DNA from: an uncultured Butyrivibrio sp. | GTDB taxonomy: Bacteria > Bacillota > Clostridia > Lachnospirales > Lachnospiraceae | NCBI RefSeq assembly: GCF_947169445.1 | Contig: NZ_CAMVPU010000044.1 | Coordinates: 1-29,614 of the forward strand | Direction: 5' to 3' | Length of the DNA stretch: 29,614 nt | Part shown: one piece after another, positions 1 through 6,828 of the stretch | Layout of the letters: every line of letters begins with the position of its first letter | Numbering within the stretch: the first letter of the stretch is position 1 | Made by a program: the position numbers and the translations under genes | The notes under the pieces: generated by a model | Databases searched by the model: none | The model's input: only the letters and a program-made list of their open reading frames with translations | What the model was told of the DNA's origin: nothing

Positions 1-81
1 AAAAAATTTGGTGGGAGCATTATTCCAAGCTGGTTTTTGCATGGAACGATTAATGTCATGGTGGCGACGATAGCACTATAA
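1..81 (+). CDS. C-terminal end of a CPBP-like membrane protein (partial)
   Basis: Frame +1 is open from the window edge to a TAA at 79-81 and encodes 26 residues. The piece contains SIIPSWFLHGTINVMV, which looks like the last conserved helix of CPBP (Abi/CAAX) intramembrane proteases, where a His-x-x-x-Asn motif closes the metal site. Only the tail is visible, so the assignment is inference. It ends a few bases before the decayed ABC exporter, so the two may have been one transcription unit. Confidence 0.35.
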   Translation, partial: KKFGGSIIPSWFLHGTINVMVATIAL

Positions 82-95
82 CTTTGAATATAATC

Positions 96-975
96 ATGAA
101 AAAAGGCCATCTGAATCATTCCGATGTCGTGGGAAGACTTCTTATTTTTGTGCGCACCGAAAATAAGAGTCAACTTGTGCGAATGATCTTTGCGGCGCTG
201 TTTATAGCGATTCAGCCGTTTCTTGGCGTCGTACTTCCCAAAATTGCAATTGGAACGATAGAGCGTTACGGAAAAGACGCGACACTTCCGCTGGCGAAAG
301 TGATGGCGATATATTGTGTTATCGCAGGCTTTATCGGATTTATGAGCGCATATTTAAGTAGGGTAACAGACTCAGAAAATATACGTCTTCGCATGCACTA
401 TCTGGCATTGCTTTCCAAGAAAATCCAGAACATGGATTACAAATATGTAGAGGATGCAACTTTCAGGGAAAAGAATGAGAGAGCTATGCAAGCTGGTTCT
501 TCGAGCGGAAACGGCATCGAACTTCTGCTTAATCTCATCTACAAGGCTCCGGCCTATCTTTTGACATTGATTGCCATGGCAGTGGTGGCGTTCACGCTTA
601 GCCCCATAGTTCTTGTCATGACAGTTTTGCACTGCGTCACACTTATGTGGGTGTCCGTAAAAACTCACGACTACGAGTATTCCCTAAAAGAGGAAAAAAG
701 TAAGGCACAGCGCAGAATATCTTATTTCAACAAGACAACTCACGACTTTTCATAACTCTTGTTTATAAAAGTATATGCAACACGCTCGAGCGATAAACTT
801 GTAATGATGTGAAAATAATTTAAAAAATTTAAAAAATAATGTTGACTCCTATGTTACGTCATAGTTTAAGGAATACGAAGAGAAAACGAAGAGCTGGACA
901 AAGGAATATGAAAGTGGTCTGATGGCTGATTTTTCCAAGCTTTTCGAAGCAATAAAATTTTATTGTGGAAGGTGA
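96..975 (+). pseudogene. Decayed ABC exporter, N-terminal membrane domain only
   Basis: The open frame up to 755 encodes about 219 residues with the hydrophobic helices of a type I ABC exporter membrane domain, ending at THDFS, where such proteins normally continue into a conserved intracellular segment. After the stop, 756-975 still shows exporter-like pieces in shifted frames: KVYATRSSDKLVMM near 770-812 and FKEYEEKTKSWTKEYES near 866-920. No Walker A, signature or Walker B sequence follows, so the nucleotide-binding half is gone. Intact members have about 570-600 residues. The start could be TTG at 84 or ATG at 96; neither has a good ribosome site. This is a broken gene, not a functional half-transporter. 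Confidence 0.7.
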
Positions 976-979
976 TTAA

Positions 980-1510
980 ATGAGCAGGATAGAGCTTATA
1001 CATGGTTCATGTGCAGATCAGGTTGTAGACGCAGTAGTTAATGCTGCTAACAGCGGACTTTGGGCTGGTGGCGGAATCTGTGGAGTTATCTTTGGAAAAG
1101 CAGGAATGCGGGAACTGACAGATGCCTGCAGCAAGTACAATACGCCCTTAAATGACGGCGATGCAGTTATTACTCCGGCATTTAAGCTGACAAATGCAAA
1201 GGCCATTATCCATGCGGTAGGCCCTAACTTCGCTGTTACACCTTCAGCTTTTGAAGAGCTCTTTAAAGCGTACTACAATTCACTGACAGTACTAAAAGAC
1301 AATGGCTACCACAGCATTTCTTTTCCGCTTATAAGCTCTGGTATATTCGGTGGAGGGCTGCCAAATCCCGCAGGAGAATCAACCAGACAGTGCTTAAAGG
1401 CATACAAGCTGTTTGTCCAGGACTATCCTGACTATGATATCGATGTTAAGCTCTGCGCCTTTGGGCAAAGCGAGATGATCCAGGCTCAGAAGGAGTTTGA
1501 AAATCTGTAA
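980..1510 (+). CDS. Macro-domain protein (ADP-ribose/O-acetyl-ADP-ribose binding)
   Basis: A 176-residue single-domain macro protein. Visible features are the N-terminal strand IELIHGSCADQVVDAVVNAAN, with the adenine-site Asp and the VNAAN loop, the glycine-rich GLWAGGGICGVIF distal-ribose loop, and the second phosphate loop PLISSGIFGGG. Macro domains of this type bind ADP-ribose, and many hydrolyse O-acetyl-ADP-ribose or remove ADP-ribose from proteins. Length and motif order fit the MacroD/YmdB-like group. The start is supported by GGAAGG at 968-973. It follows the decayed exporter and precedes the LytTR unit; neither neighbour suggests a specific target. It has no signal peptide and is expected to be cytoplasmic. 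Confidence 0.9.
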   Translation: MSRIELIHGSCADQVVDAVVNAANSGLWAGGGICGVIFGKAGMRELTDACSKYNTPLNDGDAVITPAFKLTNAKAIIHAVGPNFAVTPSAFEELFKAYYNSLTVLKDNGYHSISFPLISSGIFGGGLPNPAGESTRQCLKAYKLFVQDYPDYDIDVKLCAFGQSEMIQAQKEFENL

Positions 1511-1548
1511 AGTTAAGTGTGATTTATGCTACAAAAATCCGCATAATT

Positions 1549-1581
1549 TACAACTTACCATCAAAAAAATACAACTTACCA
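1549..1581 (+). promoter_or_regulatory. Paired direct repeats, candidate LytTR operator
   Basis: TACAACTTACCA occurs at 1549-1560 and again, identically, at 1570-1581. The period is exactly 21 bp, two turns of the helix. LytTR-family regulators bind two direct repeats with this phasing, and the complement strand carries the TAAGTT core similar to the published WAMGTT-type half site. A LytTR gene lies in the operon directly downstream, so autoregulation is the simple reading. Seen: the repeats and spacing. Inferred: the binding protein. Confidence 0.65.
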
Positions 1582-1593
1582 CAAAATCTATTT

Positions 1594-1663
1594 TTCATTT
1601 GCAGAATATCCCCTATCATCCAATTATCAGATAACTGAGGAAAGGATAGGGGATGCAAATGAA
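1594..1663 (+). promoter_or_regulatory. Bulged 19-bp inverted repeat over the ABC gene start
   Basis: 1608-1617 (ATCCCCTATC) is a perfect complement of 1645-1654. After a 5-nt bulge at 1603-1607, 1594-1602 complements 1655-1663. The 3' arm contains AGGGG and both candidate ATG codons (1653 and 1659). If transcription begins upstream of 1594, the RNA would hide the start; if it begins inside, the repeat would act as DNA. No strong promoter was found to decide. Confidence 0.6.
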
Positions 1664-2573
1664 TTCAATCGAGTTAAAAAATCTTACAAAAAGATACGGT
1701 AAATTCTATGCCGTTGATAATCTTGGATTTGAAATTAAGCAGGGTGACTTTGTTGGATTTCTGGGCGTGAACGGTGCTGGGAAATCAACAACAGTTAACA
1801 TGCTATCAACAATACTTACACCGGATTCTGGCGAAGCATATCTTTGTGGCTACAAGCTTGGCAAAGAAGATATGGACATCAGAAAAACAATCGGTGTGGT
1901 ATATCAGTCAAATGTTCTTGACGACCTATTCACAGTAAAAGAAAACATCACAACAAGGTCAAAAATGCTTGGACTTGATGACAGAACAATAAAAAGCCGA
2001 TTGGCTGATCTGTCGGATATCTTAAAGCTCTCTGACATTATGGACAAAAGATACAGAGTTCTTTCAGGCGGACAAAAAAGAAGATGTGAAATCGCTTTTG
2101 CACTGATGCATTCGCCAAAGATTCTTTTCCTGGACGAGCCAACAACAGGACTTGATCCTGCGACAAGAGTGGATGTATGGGATGCGGTTGAGATGCTAAG
2201 AGCAAATACAGATATGACGGTATTCCTCACAACTCACTACATGGAAGAAGCTCAGGCAGCAGACAAAATCATAATCATCAATAAAGGCAAAAAGCTTGCT
2301 GAGGGCACACCCTTTGAGCTAAAGGAGAAATTCGCAAAGGACAGCTTAAAGCTCTACTTCAACGAAAGCAGACGAAATCAGGTTATTGAAGTTGTTGGAG
2401 AAAACAGCCTGATTACTACATCTTACGGAGGCTGCGTTGAATCAAAGAATCCTTTTGCAGCAGCGGAAACAGCAAGCATGCTGAAGGGCATCATCGATGG
2501 ATTTGAAATCATTCAGGGAAAAATGGACGACGTATTTTTAAATGTCACTAATGAACTGGGGAGGGCCGTATAA
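1653..2573 (+). CDS. ABC-2 type transporter ATP-binding protein
   Basis: A 306-residue ABC ATPase of the CcmA/DrrA type. Walker A is GVNGAGKST at residues 38-46, the signature LSGGQ lies near 136-140, Walker B is LFLDEP with a following TTGLDP D-loop near 160-170, and the switch histidine is in LTTHYMEEAQ near 193. It should power export by the permease encoded next, with which it overlaps by one base (TAATG). The tail of about 80 residues after the ATPase core is typical of drug or peptide exporters of this class. Two ATG codons, 1653 and 1659, are possible starts: GAGGAAAGG serves the first and AGGGG the second. Both lie in the inverted repeat described at 1594-1663. Substrate unknown. Confidence 0.93.
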   Translation: MQMNSIELKNLTKRYGKFYAVDNLGFEIKQGDFVGFLGVNGAGKSTTVNMLSTILTPDSGEAYLCGYKLGKEDMDIRKTIGVVYQSNVLDDLFTVKENITTRSKMLGLDDRTIKSRLADLSDILKLSDIMDKRYRVLSGGQKRRCEIAFALMHSPKILFLDEPTTGLDPATRVDVWDAVEMLRANTDMTVFLTTHYMEEAQAADKIIIINKGKKLAEGTPFELKEKFAKDSLKLYFNESRRNQVIEVVGENSLITTSYGGCVESKNPFAAAETASMLKGIIDGFEIIQGKMDDVFLNVTNELGRAV

Positions 2574-3484
2574 TGAGAAGCTTTATAGCAATAAACAAAA
2601 GAAACCTTTGTCTGTACTTTAGAGATTACGCAGCAGTATTTTTCTCACTATTATCAATGCTCATAATTATCCTGCTCATGCTGTTTTTCCTGGGCGACGT
2701 AAATAATGCGGATCTCATTGATGCGATAAAACTCGTTCCCGGAAGAGGCGGAGAAGAGGACCTAACCACAATTAAAAACTTCAGCTTCCTCTGGACCTGT
2801 GCAGGAATTATGACTATCAACGCTTCAACTGTTACTCACGCTTTTTATTCAAACATGATTAAGGACAGAACAGGAAACCGTCTGAATTCACTTCTTGTTA
2901 TGCCTGTTAAAAGGTCAACCTTCGTACTTGGATATGTGTCTGGTGCATGGATTGCTGGAGTTATCATGAGCGTAGCAACATTTGCAGTTACAGAGATTAT
3001 CGGAGTAGCAAAGGGCATGGAGATTCTTCCCTTTGAAGTACACGTTGAGCTTTTACTTCTGACCATGCTTAACACATTCGTTTACTCTGCAATAATGTTC
3101 CTCCTGGCATCAGTGATTAAGAGCCAGAGCGCATGGAGCGGAATCGGAATCATCCTTGGCACACTCGCAGGCTTCCTTGGCGGAATATATTTCCCCATTG
3201 GATCAATGAGCGAAACCATGCAGAAGGTAGTTAAGTGTCTCCCCTTCATCTATGGAACATCACTCTTTAGGAAGATTATGCTCGGATCCCTGGAAGATAC
3301 ACTGTTTGACGGAACTCCGGAGGTTATGAGAACAGAAGTTGACCGCGTAATGGGAATGGATATTTTCTTTGGAAACAGCCAATTGTCTGACATGGGAAAA
3401 GTAGGTATACTTATTGCTGTAGGTATGTTCTTTATCCTACTCTCAATAATCTGCTTATCACTAACTAAAAAGAAAGATAGATAA
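2573..3484 (+). CDS. ABC-2 type transporter permease
   Basis: A 303-residue integral membrane protein with about six hydrophobic segments: one near residues 20-42, a pair around 80-150, then segments near 160-220 and a last one near 280-298 followed by KKKDR. The pattern and the GIYFPIGSMSETMQ segment before the last extracellular part match ABC-2 permeases. The start overlaps the ATPase stop by one base (TAATG), and its own stop overlaps the LytTR start in the same way, so translation of all three is probably coupled. It forms the membrane part of an exporter whose cargo cannot be read from sequence; antimicrobial or peptide export is a common role in LytTR-linked systems. Confidence 0.9.
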   Translation: MRSFIAINKRNLCLYFRDYAAVFFSLLSMLIIILLMLFFLGDVNNADLIDAIKLVPGRGGEEDLTTIKNFSFLWTCAGIMTINASTVTHAFYSNMIKDRTGNRLNSLLVMPVKRSTFVLGYVSGAWIAGVIMSVATFAVTEIIGVAKGMEILPFEVHVELLLLTMLNTFVYSAIMFLLASVIKSQSAWSGIGIILGTLAGFLGGIYFPIGSMSETMQKVVKCLPFIYGTSLFRKIMLGSLEDTLFDGTPEVMRTEVDRVMGMDIFFGNSQLSDMGKVGILIAVGMFFILLSIICLSLTKKKDR

Positions 3485-3933
3485 TGAAAATCACAATTGA
3501 AACACCGTTACCGGGTGAAGAAGACGAAATCATAATAAAGATGGCCGAGCTGAACGACGAGGTACTAAAAACTATTCGAAGGCTCAAGGACGGCGTAAGC
3601 AAAGAAACCATGGCTGTGTACGCAGACGAAAGTATAAGGATGGTTCCGACGAATGACATTCTCTACTTTGATGCAACTGATAACCATGTCTTTGCTTACA
3701 CAAAAGACAACTGCTTTGACACAAGGAAAAAGCTATTTGAGATAGAAGAGACGCTTGCAAACTCAGCATTTCTTAGAATATCCAAAAATGCAATCGTCAA
3801 CATAAAAGCTATAGATCATCTAAGTCCTGAGTTCAACGGAAGATTTATAGCAAGCCTGAAAAACGGAGAGGACATAATCATCTCAAGAGGATATGTCCCG
3901 GAACTTAAGAAAAAACTAGGCATTGGAAAGTAA
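3484..3933 (+). CDS. LytTR-domain transcriptional regulator
   Basis: A 149-residue protein with a short acidic N-terminus and a LytTR DNA-binding domain from about residue 50 to the end. Conserved landmarks are the DILYFDATDNHVFAYT strand pair, the LFEIEETL helix, and FLRISKNAIVNIKAI followed by a C-terminal strand ISRGYVPELKKKLG. It has no receiver domain, so it is not a classic response regulator; such stand-alone LytTR proteins are usually held inactive by a small membrane partner, here the DUF3021 product of the next gene. The streptococcal HdrRM and BrsRM pairs work this way. Likely target: the direct repeats at 1549-1581, giving autoregulation of the exporter. Confidence 0.92.
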   Translation: MKITIETPLPGEEDEIIIKMAELNDEVLKTIRRLKDGVSKETMAVYADESIRMVPTNDILYFDATDNHVFAYTKDNCFDTRKKLFEIEETLANSAFLRISKNAIVNIKAIDHLSPEFNGRFIASLKNGEDIIISRGYVPELKKKLGIGK

Positions 3934-3955
3934 GGCGGAGGTTATTCATACATCT

Positions 3956-4378
3956 ATGAAAGCATTTTTGAGCGAATTATTTAAATGGTTTTTGATCATA
4001 AATACAGGAATAATGGTCGTTGTCTGGCTAAACACATTAGGCTACGAGTACATCTGGACTCAGATCATCCCACAGATTTTCTGTGCAAGCTTTCTGACAT
4101 CCCTAGTCACAACAATCATTTTTTCAATAAATCCCAGAAAACCAATGGGAGTGCCGCTTAGAGTACTTCTTGCGTGCGTACATTATCTGATACTATGTGC
4201 CATAATAATGACGGTTGGAATGCTCTTTGACTGGTTCGAGCTTACTGTAAAGGGCGGGATTACAGTGGTTCTCAGCGTAGCTGCAGTATATTTCCTGGCA
4301 GCAGTCACTTCATATATTCTGTCAAAAGGGGAGGCAGATGAAATGACTAATGCGCTTAAGAATTATAAAGATGAATAA
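3956..4378 (+). CDS. DUF3021 membrane protein, probable LytTR inhibitor
   Basis: About 140 residues with four hydrophobic segments (near residues 8-28, 38-55, 68-90 and 98-122) and a short polar tail rich in charged residues. Size, four-helix layout and position directly after a LytTR gene match DUF3021 proteins, which in known LytTR systems restrain the regulator at the membrane. The start is uncertain: ATG 3956 gives the family-typical N-terminus but stands 15 nt from GGCGGAGG (3933-3940). TTG 3923, in the same frame and overlapping the LytTR gene, and a rare ATT at 3944 are alternatives. It is the fourth gene of the unit. Confidence 0.8.
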   Translation: MKAFLSELFKWFLIINTGIMVVVWLNTLGYEYIWTQIIPQIFCASFLTSLVTTIIFSINPRKPMGVPLRVLLACVHYLILCAIIMTVGMLFDWFELTVKGGITVVLSVAAVYFLAAVTSYILSKGEADEMTNALKNYKDE

Positions 4379-4432
4379 GAAATAACATTTTCTTCTGTGG
4401 GGGAACAATACTAGAGGAAATGGGGAATTTGT

Positions 4433-5317
4433 ATGAAGAAAGAAAATGTTAGTAAAAGAAAAGCGGCAGTACTCTTTGTCTGTCTGACACTGCTGCTTAC
4501 GTGGGTTTTTCAATTTTTACCACTGATCTTAAAATTGAACGTTGAGGAAACATCCATATCATCATTTGATTTTGCATCTGTGTTTTTCATAATTGGTGGA
4601 ATGATGCCATCACTTATCGGTGTAATCTTTGCCTTTGTATTCTTCAAAAAAGAAAATGTAAAGGACTTCTTTGCAAGATGCTTTATCCCAACGAAGAAAA
4701 GTTTTCTCGCCATACTTATTGGCCTTGCAGTTGTATGCTTTGAAACCTTTGTAGCTCAGATGATAGCAAAAGCTCTTGGCGGAAGTGCCCTTGGATTTGA
4801 AGGCCTTAAAATGATACTTCACAATCCATTGATGTTTTTCTACTTCCTGTTCTGGGGGCTTATGTCAGGCCCCTTGTCTGAGGAATTTGGCTGGAGAGGG
4901 TTCCTTACAGACGTTGCGATAAATAAGAAAAATATTTTTAAAGGATCACTGATCATAGGTGTTATCTGGGGCTTATGGCATTTGCCGCTGTTTTTCTATC
5001 CGGCGCAGATCCAGTATGAATGGGCTCACACGAACTTTATGCTGGTTATATGCTTCGTGCTTATGTGCATGTCAAACTCTCTTGTGTACAGCGCAGTATA
5101 TGTTATTTCACAGAGAAGGGTTTTCTCAATATTTTTCTTACACATGTTTGAAAACATCATTCTGACCGGCGCCATGATATACCCTTTCAGCGATGTATAT
5201 AAGACCGTTGTTAATCCGGTTTCCATCATCCTTGACGTGGTATTTTTCCTTATCATTACAAGGACAAAGCTGTACAAGGATAGTCTTGAGAAAATGCCGG
5301 AAGCAGAGTCCGAGTAA
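4433..5317 (+). CDS. CPBP family intramembrane metalloprotease
   Basis: A 294-residue membrane protein of the CPBP (CAAX protease/bacteriocin-processing) family. It has the three family motifs in order: EEFGWRG (EExxxR) near residue 150, the WGLWHLPLFF His motif near 181-190, and HMFEN (HxxxN) near 237-241. About eight hydrophobic helices cover the chain and a charged tail ends it. Members cleave membrane substrates or confer immunity to peptide bacteriocins. The 54-nt gap after the DUF3021 gene, the same strand and no visible terminator suggest it may belong to the same unit, where processing of, or immunity to, an exported peptide would fit. The start has AGAGGAAATGGGGA upstream. No bacteriocin precursor was seen nearby. 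Confidence 0.9.
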   Translation: MKKENVSKRKAAVLFVCLTLLLTWVFQFLPLILKLNVEETSISSFDFASVFFIIGGMMPSLIGVIFAFVFFKKENVKDFFARCFIPTKKSFLAILIGLAVVCFETFVAQMIAKALGGSALGFEGLKMILHNPLMFFYFLFWGLMSGPLSEEFGWRGFLTDVAINKKNIFKGSLIIGVIWGLWHLPLFFYPAQIQYEWAHTNFMLVICFVLMCMSNSLVYSAVYVISQRRVFSIFFLHMFENIILTGAMIYPFSDVYKTVVNPVSIILDVVFFLIITRTKLYKDSLEKMPEAESE

Positions 5318-5337
5318 AGAAGAGAACTCCCTGGCTG

Positions 5338-5366
5338 TTGACAGGTTTCCAAAAACGGAGTAAATT
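5338..5366 (+). promoter_or_regulatory. Sigma-A-type promoter before the DUF2156 pseudogene
   Basis: TTGACA at 5338-5343 and TAAATT at 5361-5366 are separated by 17 nt. A small inverted repeat GATTG-TGCG-CAATC follows near 5367-5380, close to the expected start of transcription. The next gene begins at 5427. Confidence 0.6.
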
Positions 5367-5426
5367 GATTGTGCGCAATCTAATGAAACGTAATGGGAAT
5401 TGTTTATAGCATTAGGGAGTTATTTT

Positions 5427-6115
5427 ATGGATAAAAAACTTGAGTTTCATAAACCATCATTTGAAGAGGCTGCAAAGCTTTCAACAATATATGCGCTCAG
5501 GGATAACAAGACCTGTGACAGCACTGTTTTAGATACTTACATCTGGAAGGATTTGTACAACACCAGAATTTATATGGAGGACGAAGCTGCGATCATCCTT
5601 ATGAAGGACGAAAAGGGATATTTTGCAGCTATGACCTATTGCAGGGAAGAGGAGCTTCCAAAGTACTTTGAGCTCTTGAAGAGCTATTTTAAAAATGAGC
5701 TGAACAGTCCGCTCAGGATTGACCTTGCAGATGAAGATGCTCTAAAAGCCCTTGGACTTTGCGATAATCCTGAATTTGCAATCGAGGAAGAGTTTGACCT
5801 TAAAGACTACCTCTACGATGCAGAGGAGCTTAGAAGCCTCGCAGGCAAGAAGTACCAGAAAAAGAGAAATCTTATAAACAAATTCATGAAGGAATACGAG
5901 GGCAGATGGCTGTCATTAGTATAGAAAAAGGAAATTCTGAGATACCTGGAATTTATCAGGTCATAAACCAGCAGTTCCTTTTGAACTCTTATGAGGACGC
6001 CAAGGTTGTAAACAGAGAAGATGATATGGGAATTGAGGGACTTCGCCAGGCAAAGGAGAGCTACAATCCCATTGGCTATGCCAGAAAGTACAGAGTATGC
6101 GAGAAGGCAGCATAA
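5427..6115 (+). pseudogene. DUF2156 (MprF C-terminal-like) gene with internal deletion
   Basis: The first part, 5427-5924, encodes KLEFHKPSFEEAAKL and onward to NKFMKEYEGRW, typical of the N-terminal half of stand-alone DUF2156 proteins, related to the acyltransferase-like domain of lysylphosphatidylglycerol synthases. The frame then ends at once. From 5906 another frame gives MAVISIEKGNSEIPGIYQV and INQQFL through ESYNPIGYARKYRVCEK, the conserved C-terminal part of the same family. Residues normally lying between EYEGRW and the VIxIEK strand are missing, so a deletion of some 80-100 codons with a frame change joined the halves near 5904. ATG 5427 has AGGGAG eight bases upstream and is preferred over TTG 5400. 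A GNAT gene follows, as is common for this family. Confidence 0.75.
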
Positions 6116-6154
6116 AGCTTTCCGGCAAAACACAAACTCACACAAGAAAAAACT

Positions 6155-6724
6155 ATGATTATAGAGCTTGAAAACAAAGATAGTTCAAGAAAACTTTATG
6201 AAGAGGCTTTTGACGACCCTAAGGTGTTCGTCGATTACTACTACAAGGAAAAGTGTAGTGATAACAGGATAATCGCCAGTGTCGAAGACGGCGAAGTTAT
6301 TTCCATGCTGCACTTAAATCCATTTCAGATAAACCTTTGTGGCACAACAGTTAAGAGCTACTATGCGGTGGCAGTTGCGACTACCAAAGAAAGGCGCCAC
6401 CAGGGCGAGATGACAAGGGTATTTGAAAAGGCCTTTGATCTTATCAGGGAGGAAAAGATTCCCTTTGTATTCCTAATACCCGTAGACGAGGCTATCTATT
6501 CCTGGATGGGCTTTGATACAATATGCGATTTTTCCATGGACTGGATTGCTGATTATGATGTCATCAAAGAAACCTTTGACGTTTACTGCGTAAGGGATGA
6601 TGCCTATATAAGAAGAATGAATATTGAAAATGAGCTAAGGGAAATGGACGACGGAGAGGTTCTGCCTGATGAGCCTGTGATCATGGCGAAGGTAACTGAT
6701 CTTCAAGCCTTTAATAAAGCTTGA
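6155..6724 (+). CDS. GNAT acetyltransferase, Eis-like, C-terminally truncated
   Basis: 189 residues. The N-terminal half carries an Eis-type GNAT fold: VFVDYYYKEKCSDNRIIASV, VISMLHLNPF, then the acetyl-CoA strand YYAVAVATTKERRHQGEMTRVF, and FVFLIPVDEAIYSWMGF. Eis-like enzymes are normally followed by further C-terminal sequence including an SCP2-like domain. Here the chain reads EPVIMAKVTDLQAF and stops, and the following DNA encodes the tail of an unrelated dehydrogenase. The gene has therefore lost its 3' part by a deletion. The start ATG has only a weak upstream AAGAAAA. It shares its frame with the DUF2156 tail before it, separated by a stop. Activity is doubtful. Confidence 0.7.
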   Translation: MIIELENKDSSRKLYEEAFDDPKVFVDYYYKEKCSDNRIIASVEDGEVISMLHLNPFQINLCGTTVKSYYAVAVATTKERRHQGEMTRVFEKAFDLIREEKIPFVFLIPVDEAIYSWMGFDTICDFSMDWIADYDVIKETFDVYCVRDDAYIRRMNIENELREMDDGEVLPDEPVIMAKVTDLQAFNKA

Positions 6725-6828
6725 CCAGAACAATGCGACCCAGCAGCTGGTGGGAAGAGTTGGAAAGCCTCAGGACATTGCAGAGATGGTAATGTTCCTG
6801 TGCTCCGATAAAGCAGGATTTATCACCC
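6720..6828 (+). pseudogene. Tail of a short-chain dehydrogenase (fragment)
   Basis: In the frame one base ahead of the GNAT stop, the DNA encodes LVGRVGKPQDIAEMVMFLCSD followed by KAGFIT. This is the characteristic segment near the end of SDR-family 3-oxoacyl reductase-like proteins, just before the usual G-x-x-xxVDGG end. Nothing of the Rossmann N-terminus or the YxxxK site is present, and the match stops where the lipase gene of the other strand begins. It is a relic left at a deletion junction. Confidence 0.65.

Noticed and set aside
1549..1581. CRISPR-like repeat pair
   Set aside because: Only two 12-bp units with a 9-bp spacer and no cas genes; phasing fits a regulator site.
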